In this document: positions 25,043 through 34,276 of the stretch, piece by piece
How the letters are laid out: each line of letters starts with the position of its first letter
Position numbering within the stretch: the stretch's first letter is position 1
Source of the DNA: Dyadobacter diqingensis
GTDB lineage: Bacteria; Bacteroidota; Bacteroidia; Cytophagales; Spirosomataceae
DNA length: 64,000 nucleotides
Assembly: GCF_024220585.1 (NCBI RefSeq)
Contig: NZ_JAMXKF010000007.1
Location: 182,776 to 246,775 of the forward strand
Reading direction: 5' to 3'
The notes under the pieces: model-generated
Told to the model about the DNA's origin: nothing
Seen by the model: only the letters and a program-made list of their open reading frames with translations
The model's database searches: none
Translations under genes and position numbers: made by a program

Positions 25043-25738
25043 CTACTCAGATTTTTCTAAAATTGGTTTCAAAACTGTCACCCAGCGTCTATAACCTTCC
25101 TCGTTCATATGCAGGCTGTCTTTGAGGAATATGCTTCCATCGGGCCGGCCATTTTTCATCATCACCGGCCATATGTCGATGTACTGATGCTTGCGGTCAC
25201 GTTTGATAAAATCACTGATCAGTTTGTTCGCCTTTTCCACATCCGTCTTTTTGGCCCAGCGCGAGGGCGAAGGTTTCAGCGACACACCATAAATCCGGGC
25301 ATCAGGTTCTTTTTCATGAATTAACTTCGTTAGCGTAACATAAGCATCCCTCACCTGCTCAGGTGTTTTTCGCTTTTCTCCAAACATGTCATTTTCACAG
25401 TAGATAACAACGGTCCTGGGATGGTATTTAAATATCGTGCGGTCTGCATAATGGATCACTTCCGGCAAAGTTGAGCCGCCGAAACCACGGTTAATAATCG
25501 GCAAAGGTGCCAGATCCTTATCAGCATTTGTCCATTTGGTAAACGTCGAACTCCCGGCCAGCACAATACCGCCAGCCGCCGGCATTTTTTCAGCATCCTT
25601 TTTTTCAAAAGCAACTATGGAACTTTCCGACCGGTTAACCGCATAATCTGGCTCCCAGGGCCGGTCAATAGTATTATAATTCGGTTTCTGACATGAAACA
25701 ATCGCCAAAAAGCCGAGTGCGACTAAATATTTTTTCAT
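25043..25738 (-). CDS. SGNH/GDSL-type hydrolase lipoprotein
   Basis: A 231-residue protein with a lipoprotein signal (MKKYLVALGFLAIVSC, Cys16). SGNH blocks are clear: block I AGSSTFTKW with the nucleophile in G62-S63, block II Gly near RGFGGST (84-90), block III YCENDMFG with Asn116, and block V D207-x2-H210. Such enzymes cleave acyl or acetyl esters, often on carbohydrates, here at the periplasmic membrane face. The gene follows the beta-barrel pair on the same strand but is separated from it by a hairpin. Confidence 0.88.
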   Translation of the reverse strand: MKKYLVALGFLAIVSCQKPNYNTIDRPWEPDYAVNRSESSIVAFEKKDAEKMPAAGGIVLAGSSTFTKWTNADKDLAPLPIINRGFGGSTLPEVIHYADRTIFKYHPRTVVIYCENDMFGEKRKTPEQVRDAYVTLTKLIHEKEPDARIYGVSLKPSPSRWAKKTDVEKANKLISDFIKRDRKHQYIDIWPVMMKNGRPDGSIFLKDSLHMNEEGYRRWVTVLKPILEKSE

Positions 25739-25750
25739 CTTAAATAAACA

Positions 25751-25778
25751 GTGGATATACCAAAGAAGGCATATCCAC
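25751..25778 (-). terminator. Possible terminator after the beta-barrel pair
   Basis: GTGGATAT (25751-25758) and ATATCCAC (25771-25778), extended by CC/GG inside, form a hairpin. On the minus strand it is followed by TGTTTATTTAAG. It lies 38 bases beyond the stop of the gene at 25816. Confidence 0.45.
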
Positions 25779-25815
25779 CGGATTTTTAATGTGTATTGGT
25801 TGATTATATTCTTAT

Positions 25816-26508
25816 CTATCTCCTGGCAAAAAAATAACGGAAACCTAAGCCGATACTACCGGTTTGAAAAGAAGGTGAAAACTGGTAATCAAATAACGTT
25901 TTTTTCGTTTTCAAGTTTTCACCGCCAGCGCTTACCCGGGTATAACTTTCTATCTCACCAAATCCCGTTGAGATATTTATTGGATTAGCAAAGGCAAAAC
26001 TTCCGTACAGTGCCCATTTGGGCGTAACTCTCCAGACAATACCTGCCCCAAGACTTGCCCCAACAGTTACTTTGTTAAGCCTGGTTTCGTCGGTCAATTT
26101 ATCATTGATCAGACTATATTCATTTGTTAAATTATATGTTAAACTTAAGCTTGGTCTGACATATACCGAAAACTTTGAGCTCAGCGGCTTGTAAAATTCC
26201 CAAAAACGTTCTCCGCCAATTCCAAAATTTCGCAAACGTCTCGGATCAACATTAAATTCTTTCAGTTTTTGTAAACTCAAAGTATGGTTGATCCCCCAGC
26301 CAACTGCCTTATTGTCTTTCACAAATGTCCCCCAGGCAACGTTGATGTTATGACCATAGGTGGTTGCAGAGGAATTTAAATTCTGAGATTTAAAGTTGCT
26401 AAATGTGTTATAAAAGCCGCCTCCTATAAAGGTGTCGCCTGTTTCAAATTGTGCTTTTGCCGTCGTACAAAACAGAAAAGCAAAAATCATTATAAAGATC
26501 TTTTTCAT
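25816..26508 (-). CDS. Outer-membrane beta-barrel protein (paralogue 2)
   Basis: A 230-residue protein with a signal peptide (MKKIFIMIFAFLFCTTAKAQ) and alternating amphipathic strands through to a C-terminal aromatic (GFRYFFARR), typical of porin-family beta-barrels with about eight to ten strands. It follows its paralogue by three bases and shares its layout: the signal, an early GGxxN strand, a strand with Y/F-GxxxFA, and an aromatic end. Function unknown; likely a small outer-membrane structural or transport protein. Confidence 0.8.
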   Translation of the reverse strand: MKKIFIMIFAFLFCTTAKAQFETGDTFIGGGFYNTFSNFKSQNLNSSATTYGHNINVAWGTFVKDNKAVGWGINHTLSLQKLKEFNVDPRRLRNFGIGGERFWEFYKPLSSKFSVYVRPSLSLTYNLTNEYSLINDKLTDETRLNKVTVGASLGAGIVWRVTPKWALYGSFAFANPINISTGFGEIESYTRVSAGGENLKTKKTLFDYQFSPSFQTGSIGLGFRYFFARR

Positions 26509-26511
26509 AGC

Positions 26512-27195
26512 TTATTTGTTTGGTGACGTTAGATACTTGGCAACACGAATTGAAAAATACGTGGGAAAGTCGGTTGATATGCCAGAAGAAAACATAAAGT
26601 TTTTCGCTTCACCCAGCCCTTCCTTACTAACAAGATAACTGGCATTTAAAGATAGTACATCGGCGTACCCTTCAATTACCCAACCTTTTTTGGGAAAAAG
26701 GTAACTGAGCCCAGGTTTTATACTAACCGTATGCCTCCAATAGTCAATTTTACTTTCATAGGCATAATCGCCGGTAACTTTGGTTTTACTCCAATTATAA
26801 GATGGGCCAATTTCTGCATGAAAGAATACTGCCCAGTGATCACCCAGAGTTTTGTATTTTCTGATGAAAGGTAAAAGTTGAACAGAGTGTGAATTTCCTC
26901 TATTTTTCTGACCCGGTAAATCATATTGAGAACGGCTCCATTGAAAACTGTATCGCGCCCCAAGACCTATCATTGTCGAACTATTTAAAAAATAGCCCCA
27001 TTGCATTTCAGGTGAAATGGTATGCCCGCTACCACTTCGCGTATCAGATTTTGTGTCCTTTTCATCATAATTATAGGTTTGCCCATTTAAACCGATCGTA
27101 CCACCAAGGTACTTCGTTCCTTTTTCCAGCTGAGCTTTGACGGGTGTGATGAACCAAAGCAAGCTTAAAAAGCCGATAAGAAGAGTTTTTTTCAT
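26512..27195 (-). CDS. Outer-membrane beta-barrel protein (paralogue 1)
   Basis: A 227-residue protein with a signal peptide (MKKTLLIGFLSLLWFITPVKAQ) and beta-barrel strands such as YLGGTIGLNGQTYNYDEKD and TMIGLGARYSFQWSRSQYD. It is the first gene of a two-gene unit with the paralogue at 25816, probably from a tandem duplication that has since diverged strongly. No partner genes are recognisable. Confidence 0.78.
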   Translation of the reverse strand: MKKTLLIGFLSLLWFITPVKAQLEKGTKYLGGTIGLNGQTYNYDEKDTKSDTRSGSGHTISPEMQWGYFLNSSTMIGLGARYSFQWSRSQYDLPGQKNRGNSHSVQLLPFIRKYKTLGDHWAVFFHAEIGPSYNWSKTKVTGDYAYESKIDYWRHTVSIKPGLSYLFPKKGWVIEGYADVLSLNASYLVSKEGLGEAKNFMFSSGISTDFPTYFSIRVAKYLTSPNK

Positions 27196-27275
27196 GACAT
27201 GAGTAGTTGGTTTAAAGGCAAGATAACCAAGTTTATGTAACCGATATAACTATTTTGTTTTTTTAACAAAAAATA

Positions 27276-27305
27276 TAAAAAAAGAGGCAACTGCGGGTCG
27301 CCTCT
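27276..27305 (-). terminator. Terminator of the ABC ATPase-tolC pair
   Basis: On the minus strand AGAGGC, 11 nt, GCCTCT, then TTTTTTTATATTTTTTG. It lies 100 bases beyond the tolC stop. Confidence 0.7.
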
Positions 27306-27404
27306 AAATATTACCTGTACCAAAATTCACCTAACTATCTTGCTAAGTCATTAGCGGTCAATCGGCTTTGACTTTCTTTTAATTTCATGGCTTTTCTTCT
27401 GTAA

Positions 27405-28715
27405 TTAATAAATACCAGTCCAGTTACCCTGGCGATAATATTGAAGTAATCTTTGCTTCATCATGTATTCGTACTTCGCCTGGATCGCATTGGCTTGTGC
27501 TTTTCCAAGATTGGCCTTTGCCAGCGCATATTCAAAAATATTGGCAGTTCCTGCGTTCAGCTTACTTTCAACAACGGCAAAACTGGCTGTCAGTGACTCG
27601 GACTGGCCTTGCGCCGCCGCATACCGGTCGGCAGTACTGGCAACTTCCAAAACCGCGGTTTCCACCGATTGGCGCAATAATTGCTTGGCGACATCAAACT
27701 GGTTCTGTGCCTGACGCTCCTGAACTTTTGCAACCTCCACACGTGGCCGGGTTATCCATCGGCCCATGATCGGGATATTTAAACCCAGACTTAAAGAACC
27801 ATTTCTGGTCGCATTCAGCTGATTAAAATAATCGAGATTCCGGTTGGTTGAAGCATAAAACGCATCGATATTTGCCCGCAGCGTCAGTGACGGAAAGTTG
27901 TTGGCCTTAATCGATTTCACCAGATAAGTATAACTTTTCCGGCTCAGCTCCGCGCTTTTGATTTCGGGAAACTGTTTCAGTGCATCTTCATAAACTGCGG
28001 CGGCATCCTTGGAATCTGCCGGAAGGACAAATTCCGAAAGCGGTTCAAACTCAACGGCATCATCCGGCTCAATATTCATTCTTTGAAAGAGTGCCAGACG
28101 CGCCGTTCTATAACTATTCAAAGCCGTCACCATATCAAACTTATCGTTAGCCAGCTGTGCTTTGATCTCGTATAAAGTGCTTTGCGCCGCAACACCTGCG
28201 TTCAGCTGTTTCTCAACACGATCCACCTGCTGCTTGGAAGATTCCACCTGCTGAACATAAGATTCGTACAAAGACTTTGTTGCCAGAACATTTACATACC
28301 CCTGCATAAGCAGAATTGTCTGGGTATTCAAAACGGCTACCCGGTTTTCCATCGCAGACTCCTTCAAAAGCTGGTTCTGGCGAATCTGGTTCTGGATTTT
28401 GAAGCCCTGAAAAATGGGCATCTGAAACCCTGCGCCGATGGAATTGTAATTGTAAAGCTGATCAATATACGCGTTGGTGTACTGATCAATACTCCGTCCC
28501 AGATTTACACTGTGATTGGCTCCAATAGAAATCTGCGGAAGTATCTGAGATTTTGTCTGCCGGAGTTGCGCCTGCGCTGCCTCAGCCTGGAGATTTCCAG
28601 CCTGATAAGTCAGGTTATTTTTGCCAAGCAGTTCCACACAGTCTGCGAAGTCCAATTTCTTTTGCGCCTGGGTTACATATGGAAGCAGACAAAGGAGTAA
28701 TAATATTCGTTTCAT
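27405..28715 (-). CDS. TolC family outer-membrane efflux protein
   Basis: A 436-residue protein with a signal peptide (MKRILLLLCLLPYVTQAQ) and two similar long helical halves rich in Gln, Ala and Leu, interrupted by short beta segments (ISIGANHSVNLGRS and GSLSLGLNIPIMGR). This is the TolC fold, an outer-membrane channel plus periplasmic tunnel for tripartite export. It follows the ABC ATPase gene by 33 bases and is probably co-transcribed. No membrane-fusion protein or permease is adjacent, although the pair could serve the permeases at 40-53 kb. Confidence 0.92.
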   Translation of the reverse strand: MKRILLLLCLLPYVTQAQKKLDFADCVELLGKNNLTYQAGNLQAEAAQAQLRQTKSQILPQISIGANHSVNLGRSIDQYTNAYIDQLYNYNSIGAGFQMPIFQGFKIQNQIRQNQLLKESAMENRVAVLNTQTILLMQGYVNVLATKSLYESYVQQVESSKQQVDRVEKQLNAGVAAQSTLYEIKAQLANDKFDMVTALNSYRTARLALFQRMNIEPDDAVEFEPLSEFVLPADSKDAAAVYEDALKQFPEIKSAELSRKSYTYLVKSIKANNFPSLTLRANIDAFYASTNRNLDYFNQLNATRNGSLSLGLNIPIMGRWITRPRVEVAKVQERQAQNQFDVAKQLLRQSVETAVLEVASTADRYAAAQGQSESLTASFAVVESKLNAGTANIFEYALAKANLGKAQANAIQAKYEYMMKQRLLQYYRQGNWTGIY

Positions 28716-28748
28716 GACTAATAGACAAATGATAGAGAATATGCAATT

Positions 28749-29411
28749 TTAAGCCAGCCAGCCATCTTTCAACCTTACTACACGATTTCCGTATGTAGCA
28801 TTGGCCTCCGAATGGGTTACCTGTACTATGGTTACCTTATCCTCCTGATTAAGTTTTTGAAATAACTCCATAATTTCGACCGCCTGTTCAGAGTGCAGAT
28901 TTCCGGTAGGTTCATCTGCAAAAATCACCTTGGGACTATGAACGATCGCGCGTGCCACACCAACCAGCTGCTGCTGCCCGCCCGAGAGCTGATGCGGGAA
29001 AAGGTCTTTTTTGGCAACCATATTAAACCGGTCAAGCAATTCGGCAACGCGGCTTTTCCGCTCTGAACCCGAAACGCCTTTATACAAAAGCGGTGTTTCA
29101 ATGTTTTCATACACCGTAAGTTCGTCGATCAGGTGATAAGCCTGGAACACAAATCCAATATGATGACGGTGTAATTCCGTACGTTTTTTCTCAGTTAATT
29201 TCTGAACCGGGTCATCCAGAAACAAATATTCTCCCTCAGACGGCTCTTCCAACAATCCCAGAATATGCAGCAAAGTGGACTTCCCGGATCCTGACGGACC
29301 CATGATGGAGACAAACTCTCCTTCTTTAATATTCAAATCAATGTGGCGGAGTACATAAGTCTTGCCAAAACCAGCCGGATAGTGCTTAGATATTTTTTCT
29401 AATTTGATCAT
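28749..29411 (-). CDS. ABC transporter ATP-binding protein (MacB/LolD type)
   Basis: A 220-residue ATPase: Walker A G38-P-S-G-S-G-K44-S-T, signature LSGGQQQLVGVARAI, Walker B VIFADEPTGNL and switch histidine THSE. The length and sequence fit the MacB/LolD group that works with FtsX-type permeases. The signature is slightly unusual, with Leu-Val-Gly in place of the common Arg-Val-Ala. The five permeases at 40228-53232 and the LolC/E-like protein lack an adjacent ATPase and are candidate partners; this is inference. Confidence 0.92.
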   Translation of the reverse strand: MIKLEKISKHYPAGFGKTYVLRHIDLNIKEGEFVSIMGPSGSGKSTLLHILGLLEEPSEGEYLFLDDPVQKLTEKKRTELHRHHIGFVFQAYHLIDELTVYENIETPLLYKGVSGSERKSRVAELLDRFNMVAKKDLFPHQLSGGQQQLVGVARAIVHSPKVIFADEPTGNLHSEQAVEIMELFQKLNQEDKVTIVQVTHSEANATYGNRVVRLKDGWLA

Positions 29412-29550
29412 TATTAATTAGGATTTGAGATTTGATCCACAAGAAAAGATATTTGCCCGTGTTTCTAAATTCTCTTTTGTTTATTTAGTTTTGAAAAAGG
29501 CTTGCCAGAAATTTTTATTATTGTAAATCAACAACTTAGACCATACCAAT

Positions 29551-29598
29551 AAAATAAAACCGTCCGAAACCGTACACTTTTGTACGATTTCGGACGGT
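29551..29598 (-). terminator. Terminator of alkaline phosphatase gene
   Basis: The stem ACCGTCCGAAA/TTTCGGACGGT continues, after one mismatch, as CGTAC/GTACG around a 6-nt loop. Read leftward it ends in TTTTATTTTATT. It lies 24 bases beyond the stop codon. Confidence 0.8.
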
Positions 29599-29621
29599 GA
29601 CAAATTTCCTATATCTTTCTT

Positions 29622-31040
29622 TTAGCTTCGGCTGCGCACGTCAGTCACATCCAGCATAAAATTGTGCAGATCTGTATTTCTCACAAAAGGTTTCAGCATT
29701 TCGCTGCCCGGACCAAACATTGCCAGCTCCACATAGTCGCCGGAATGGTCCATCCCCGCCCAGCCAATGGAAGTATAGGCCGTTTGAATTTGCCCCAGTT
29801 CTTTGAACGGAAGTTTTTTTGGATTGTACAGTCCTTCTTCATTCAAAGTGGTGTAATGTTTTAAGATACTTTCCGCCTCCGCTTTCTTGATTGCATATCC
29901 CTGCGCTTCTTCGAGGCGCTCGATGACCTGCGAAACGGTCGAATTTCTGTTGATACCATTCAAAACCCAGTCGTTACTGTGTTTGAAGTTATGCATGTAC
30001 TCAAAATTCTTTTCTGTCATCGAGCCTGAAAACAGCCCTGGATTGGCATTACCATGATCGGTTGTAATAATTACCAGTGTTTCCTTATCCTGTTCGGCAA
30101 AATCGATGGCCACTTTTATGGCATCATCAAAAGCAATCTGGTCATACAGCAGCCCGGCAGAATCGTTGGAATGTGCAGCCCAGTCGACTTTTCCACCTTC
30201 AACCTGCATCACAAAACCTTTTTTGTTTTTCTTTAATTTATCAATGGCAGCCTTCGTCATTTCAGCCAGGGTTGGCACCTGCTCGCGCAACGTCGCATCG
30301 CTCTGGTGGTCCACGGTGAATGGCAAAGCATTATCAGCAAATACGCCCAGCAAAGGTTTTGTTTCCGAGGCAGGAAGATTGAAAAGTTCTTTTTTCGTTT
30401 TAACCGTCACATAACCGGCTTCGTCAAACTTTTTATACACATCACCCTTATCTTTCCTTTTGGCAGGATCAAAATAATCCTGGCCTCCACCCATCATCAC
30501 ATCAAATTTCAAAGGCAAATATTGAAGTGCGATATCGTTCTGGTCGCCTCTCGACTTATTATTGATACAAAAACCTGCGGGTGTTGCATGTGTAATAGGC
30601 ACGGACGTAACGCAACCCACCGACTTACCGGCTTCCTTAAATTTCTGCAAAATGGGTTTGTTATAACTTCCGTCCGGATTGGCATTCAAAGAGCCATTAT
30701 TAACCCTGACTCCCCCGCCCCATGCCGAACTTGAAGCAGCAGAATCGGTCACAAAAGAATTGGCAGAAGCCGTATCCATCAAAGCACGTTTAGCCTTGTT
30801 ATCAAGATAAAGCTGCATCCAGTGACTTTGGCGCCCTTCCCTACGCTGCAACAACAAACTTGCCATGTTGAGCGTGCCGGTGCTCATTCCGTCACTTACC
30901 AGAAAAATAATATTTTTGGCTGTGGTTCCGCCTTTCAAAACCTGTGGTTCCGTATTGCCTGCGAATACTCCGAAAGGTGATATTAATGAACCTGCTACAA
31001 CCGTTAGGGAGGAATTTCTAAAAAAATCTCTTCTTTTCAT
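29622..31040 (-). CDS. Alkaline phosphatase, Tat-exported
   Basis: A 472-residue PhoA-type phosphatase that releases phosphate from monoesters outside the cytoplasm. The N-terminus carries a twin-arginine signal (MKRRDFF, then SSLTVVAGSLISPFGVFA). Metal ligand D50 is in FLVSDGMS, the nucleophile Ser100 in VTDSAASSSA, and later metal-ligand blocks are EGGKVDWAAHSND, ITTDHGN and MDHSGDYVELA. Tat export suggests folding with bound metal before transport. It is divergent from the PQQ dehydrogenase gene. Confidence 0.95.
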   Translation of the reverse strand: MKRRDFFRNSSLTVVAGSLISPFGVFAGNTEPQVLKGGTTAKNIIFLVSDGMSTGTLNMASLLLQRREGRQSHWMQLYLDNKAKRALMDTASANSFVTDSAASSSAWGGGVRVNNGSLNANPDGSYNKPILQKFKEAGKSVGCVTSVPITHATPAGFCINNKSRGDQNDIALQYLPLKFDVMMGGGQDYFDPAKRKDKGDVYKKFDEAGYVTVKTKKELFNLPASETKPLLGVFADNALPFTVDHQSDATLREQVPTLAEMTKAAIDKLKKNKKGFVMQVEGGKVDWAAHSNDSAGLLYDQIAFDDAIKVAIDFAEQDKETLVIITTDHGNANPGLFSGSMTEKNFEYMHNFKHSNDWVLNGINRNSTVSQVIERLEEAQGYAIKKAEAESILKHYTTLNEEGLYNPKKLPFKELGQIQTAYTSIGWAGMDHSGDYVELAMFGPGSEMLKPFVRNTDLHNFMLDVTDVRSRS

Positions 31041-31285
31041 TTCAATGATCTGTCTGTTACAAACCGGATTTTTCGGTTTTCTCTAACTGACAAAATACAG
31101 TTTCAGATATTAACAGATGATTATTCTGATGAGGTCTTTTTGTTAAATTTTCGATCAGCCGGTCAGTTATTTTGCCAAACCGACTATTGCCGGCAAGCAC
31201 TTCTCACCCAATTATTTATTCGAATTTTACTATAATTCAGACAAATCGCTTAACTTCACTTTCAATAAATCACCTGAACCCATTG

Positions 31286-33397
31286 ATGAAAAAAATACTG
31301 ATTCCGGGCTTACTTTTACTAACAGTCTCACTGATCTCCGCGAAACTCACATTAAGTGACAAGAAAAAATCTTCCGATGTTGAATGGCCTGAATACCTCG
31401 GCGGCTCCGACCGGAACCACTATTCTACCTTAACGCAGATAAACACGACGAACGTTGCCAGTTTAACCAAAGCCTGGGAATACCATTCACTGGATTCCGG
31501 GCAGGTGCAATGCAATCCGATCATTGTCAACGGAACGTTATATGGCGTGACGGCTACCAATCAGGTTTTTGCCCTGGACGCCGCAACCGGAAAAGAAAAA
31601 TGGAAATTCAGGGCCGGCAAAGGCGGCGGATTTAATACCAATCGTGGCGTAACCTATTGGAGCAGTGGCAATGAATCAAGAATTATGTATGCTTTTGATT
31701 CCTGGCTTTATGCACTGGACGCGGTTTCCGGACAACCCATCAAATCTTTCGGGGAGGATGGACGCGTGAGCCTCAAGAAAGGCCTCGGAGCGACAGCACA
31801 GGACAAATTTGTAATATCCAATACTCCTGGTACGCTGTACGGCGACCTGATTTATATGCCATTAAGGCTCTCCGAAGGTCCTGACGCGGCACCCGGAAAT
31901 ATTCAGGCTTTCAACGTACGTACGGGAGAACTGGCCTGGGCATTCCATACCATCCCACATCCGGGAGAATTCGGGTACAATACATGGCCAAAAGATGTAT
32001 ATAAAAATACGGAAGTAGGTGCGGCCAATAACTGGGCAGGCATGGCCGTCGATAAAAAACGCGGCATTCTTTATGTGCCAACGGGTTCAGCCGGATTTGA
32101 CTTTTATGGCGGTAACCGGGCTGGGCAAAATCTTTTTGCCAACAGCCTCGTTGCACTTAATGCAAAAACCGGCAAGCGAATCTGGCACTTCCAATTCGTT
32201 CACCACGACCTTTGGGACCGTGACATTCCGGCACCACCGAACCTTGTCACCATTAAAAAAGATAACAAACTGATAGACGTGGTCGCGCAGGTGACCAAAC
32301 TGGGTTATGTTTACGTTTTTGACCGCGTGACCGGTACGCCTATTTTCCCGATCAAAGAAGTCCCGGTCCGGAAAAGTGATGTGGCCGGAGAAAAATCCTG
32401 GCCTACACAACCGGTCCCGACTTTGCCTCTGCCATACGCAAGACAAACAGTCACGGAAGCCGATATCAACCCCCATGCGGAAAATCGCGATTCGCTGCTG
32501 GCCATTTACCGGAAAGTAAAAAAAGGTCTTTACCAGCCCTTCGGAGAAATCCCGACCCTTTTGCTTCCAGGTTTCGATGGTGGGGCAGAATGGGGCGGCG
32601 CAGCGGTGGATCCCGAGGGAATCATGTATGTTAATGCCAATGAAATGCCCTGGATCGCCAGCCTGAGCCCGACACCAAAGGAAGATGAACTTTCTCATTT
32701 AAGTCCCGGCCAGCGTGTTTATACTTTGAACTGCATCGTTTGCCACGGACCGGAACGAAAAGGAAATCCGAAAAGCGGGTATCCCTCGCTTCTGGATATT
32801 GGCCAGCGAAGGGACCGGGAGTTTGTTTCCAAACTTATTACGAGTGGAAAAGGGATGATGCCGGGCTTCACAAGTATTAGCGCGGAAGAAAAACAGGCGC
32901 TTGTCAGTTTTCTTTTTGGCGATGAAAAAGTGGAAATAGCGACGACTAGTAAAGGAAAAAAAGCACCGGTAATGCCTTACAAGTTCAACGGCTATAATAA
33001 ATTCCTTGACAACAAAGGCTATCCGGCAATCAGCCCGCCGTGGGGAACCCTGACAGCTATCGACCTGAATACAGGCAAACATCTCTGGCAAAATACGTTG
33101 GGCGAGTTTAAAGAACTCACAGCCAAAGGAATCGCTCCAACGGGTACAGAAAATTACGGCGGCCCTGTTATTACGGCGGGAGGTATCCTATTTATCGCAG
33201 CCACCAAGGATGGGATGTTCCGTGCTTTTGATAAGAAAACCGGTAAACTCCTATGGCAAACAGAATTGCCGGCTGCCGGGTTTGCAACGCCGAGCACGTA
33301 CGAAGTTAACGGAAAACAATATGTGGTGGTGGCGTGCGGCGGAACAAAATTAGGAACGAAAAAGGGCGATAGTTATGTGGCGTTTGCATTGCCGTAA
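31286..33397 (+). CDS. PQQ-dependent quinohaemoprotein dehydrogenase
   Basis: A periplasmic pyrroloquinoline-quinone dehydrogenase of the glucose dehydrogenase type, 703 residues from the ATG at 31286 (MKKILIPGLLLLTVSLISA signal); the longer frame from 31172 has no export signal. Repeated tryptophan-docking motifs of the eight-bladed propeller are visible (ALDAATGKEKWKF, ALNAKTGKRIWHF, AIDLNTGKHLW, AFDKKTGKLLW). A cytochrome c insert lies inside the propeller: C483-I-V-C486-H487, with a Met ligand in MMPGF. It oxidises a sugar or alcohol and passes electrons to haem. No PQQ biosynthesis genes are in the window. Confidence 0.93.
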   Translation: MKKILIPGLLLLTVSLISAKLTLSDKKKSSDVEWPEYLGGSDRNHYSTLTQINTTNVASLTKAWEYHSLDSGQVQCNPIIVNGTLYGVTATNQVFALDAATGKEKWKFRAGKGGGFNTNRGVTYWSSGNESRIMYAFDSWLYALDAVSGQPIKSFGEDGRVSLKKGLGATAQDKFVISNTPGTLYGDLIYMPLRLSEGPDAAPGNIQAFNVRTGELAWAFHTIPHPGEFGYNTWPKDVYKNTEVGAANNWAGMAVDKKRGILYVPTGSAGFDFYGGNRAGQNLFANSLVALNAKTGKRIWHFQFVHHDLWDRDIPAPPNLVTIKKDNKLIDVVAQVTKLGYVYVFDRVTGTPIFPIKEVPVRKSDVAGEKSWPTQPVPTLPLPYARQTVTEADINPHAENRDSLLAIYRKVKKGLYQPFGEIPTLLLPGFDGGAEWGGAAVDPEGIMYVNANEMPWIASLSPTPKEDELSHLSPGQRVYTLNCIVCHGPERKGNPKSGYPSLLDIGQRRDREFVSKLITSGKGMMPGFTSISAEEKQALVSFLFGDEKVEIATTSKGKKAPVMPYKFNGYNKFLDNKGYPAISPPWGTLTAIDLNTGKHLWQNTLGEFKELTAKGIAPTGTENYGGPVITAGGILFIAATKDGMFRAFDKKTGKLLWQTELPAAGFATPSTYEVNGKQYVVVACGGTKLGTKKGDSYVAFALP

Positions 33398-33440
33398 TCA
33401 TTTAGCTCCGTTGTAATTTGGGTTAATCAGGTAGATAGGC

Positions 33441-33675
33441 AACCCTTTCAGGGTTAATGCCCGGCTACCCGGACAAGTTTTCTACAATAATGCCATCCCT
33501 TCGGGATTTTGAGCAATTCAATTTCCCAAATTCGAGAAATTGAATTGCGGATATCGGAATTCAAAAATATAACCGAATCTTCAAAATTTCGACTAGGCAA
33601 AATCCCGAAGAGATGAAAGTATTATAGAAAAATAGAGGCCATGTACCGGAGCAGAACCCCGCCGGGGTGGCAGAT
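33441..33675. repeat. Composite intergenic repeat, copy 1
   Basis: Order of modules: AACCCTTTCAGGGTT at 33441; CTACAATAATGCCATCCC with TTCGGGATTTT at 33480-33510; about 90 bases of AT-rich spacer; its inverted partner AAAATCCCGAAG...ATAGAAAA at 33599-33631; and GAACCCCGCCGGGGTGGCAG at 33654-33673. The second and fourth modules form a long hairpin of about 35-bp arms. The spacer is similar to that of copy 3. Confidence 0.85.
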
Positions 33676-33720
33676 TGGAAGTGGATGTCGCGAAATGTTT
33701 TTTTCCCTAAAATAAATATG

Positions 33721-33949
33721 TCACCCTTTCAGGGTCGGTATCTGGGTTTTTATAAATCCTTTCTACAATAATGCCATCCCTTCGGGATTGTTATTGGCTT
33801 GTTGAAATTTCAGAATTAAAAGAATCTTTTCGAGGTTGTCATATGGCAGAACAACGCAATAATTTATAGCCGCAAAATCCCGAAGGGATGAAAGTATTAT
33901 AGAAAAATAGATGCCATTTGCCAGAGCAGAACCCCGTCGGGGTGGCAGA
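33721..33949. repeat. Composite intergenic repeat, copy 2
   Basis: It has the same four modules in the same order as copy 1, starting 281 bases later (TCACCCTTTCAGGGT at 33721 to the GGGGTGGCAG block ending at 33948). The spacer between the hairpin arms is unrelated to those of copies 1 and 3. Confidence 0.85.
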
Positions 33950-33998
33950 TTTACAGCGCTAGTCGGCGAAATGCAATTGAATTCCTGAAATGATTATG

Positions 33999-34234
33999 TC
34001 ACCCTTTCAGGGTTGGGATACTAATCTTGACATGCCCTTTCTACAATAATGCCATCCCTTTGGGATTTTGAGCAAATCAAATTCCCGAATTTGTGGAATT
34101 GAATTTCGGAAATTTGGATTCGGAAATATACCCGAATCCTTAAAATCTCAACCAAGCAAAATCCCGAAGGGATGAAATTATTGTAGAAAAACAAATGTCA
34201 CTTGTCGAGCCGAAACCCCGTAGGGGTGGCCGAT
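33999..34234. repeat. Composite intergenic repeat, copy 3
   Basis: It has the same four modules, starting 278 bases after copy 2. The spacer matches copy 1 along its length. The last module reads AACCCCGTAGGGGTGGC (34214-34230) and ends 43 bases before the stop codon of the DeoR gene. Confidence 0.85.
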
Positions 34235-34276
34235 TGACATCTTTTCGAATGACCGGAAAATCTCCGCTCAAACGAA

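Noticed and set aside
30306-30734. Open frame opposite the alkaline phosphatase gene
   Set aside because: The phosphatase frame is supported by catalytic and metal-binding motifs, so the opposite frame is a shadow.
33441-34234. Possible CRISPR-like array
   Set aside because: The period is about 280 bases with composite palindromic modules, and two spacers are homologous to each other. This does not fit short repeats with unique 30-40 base spacers, and no cas genes are present.
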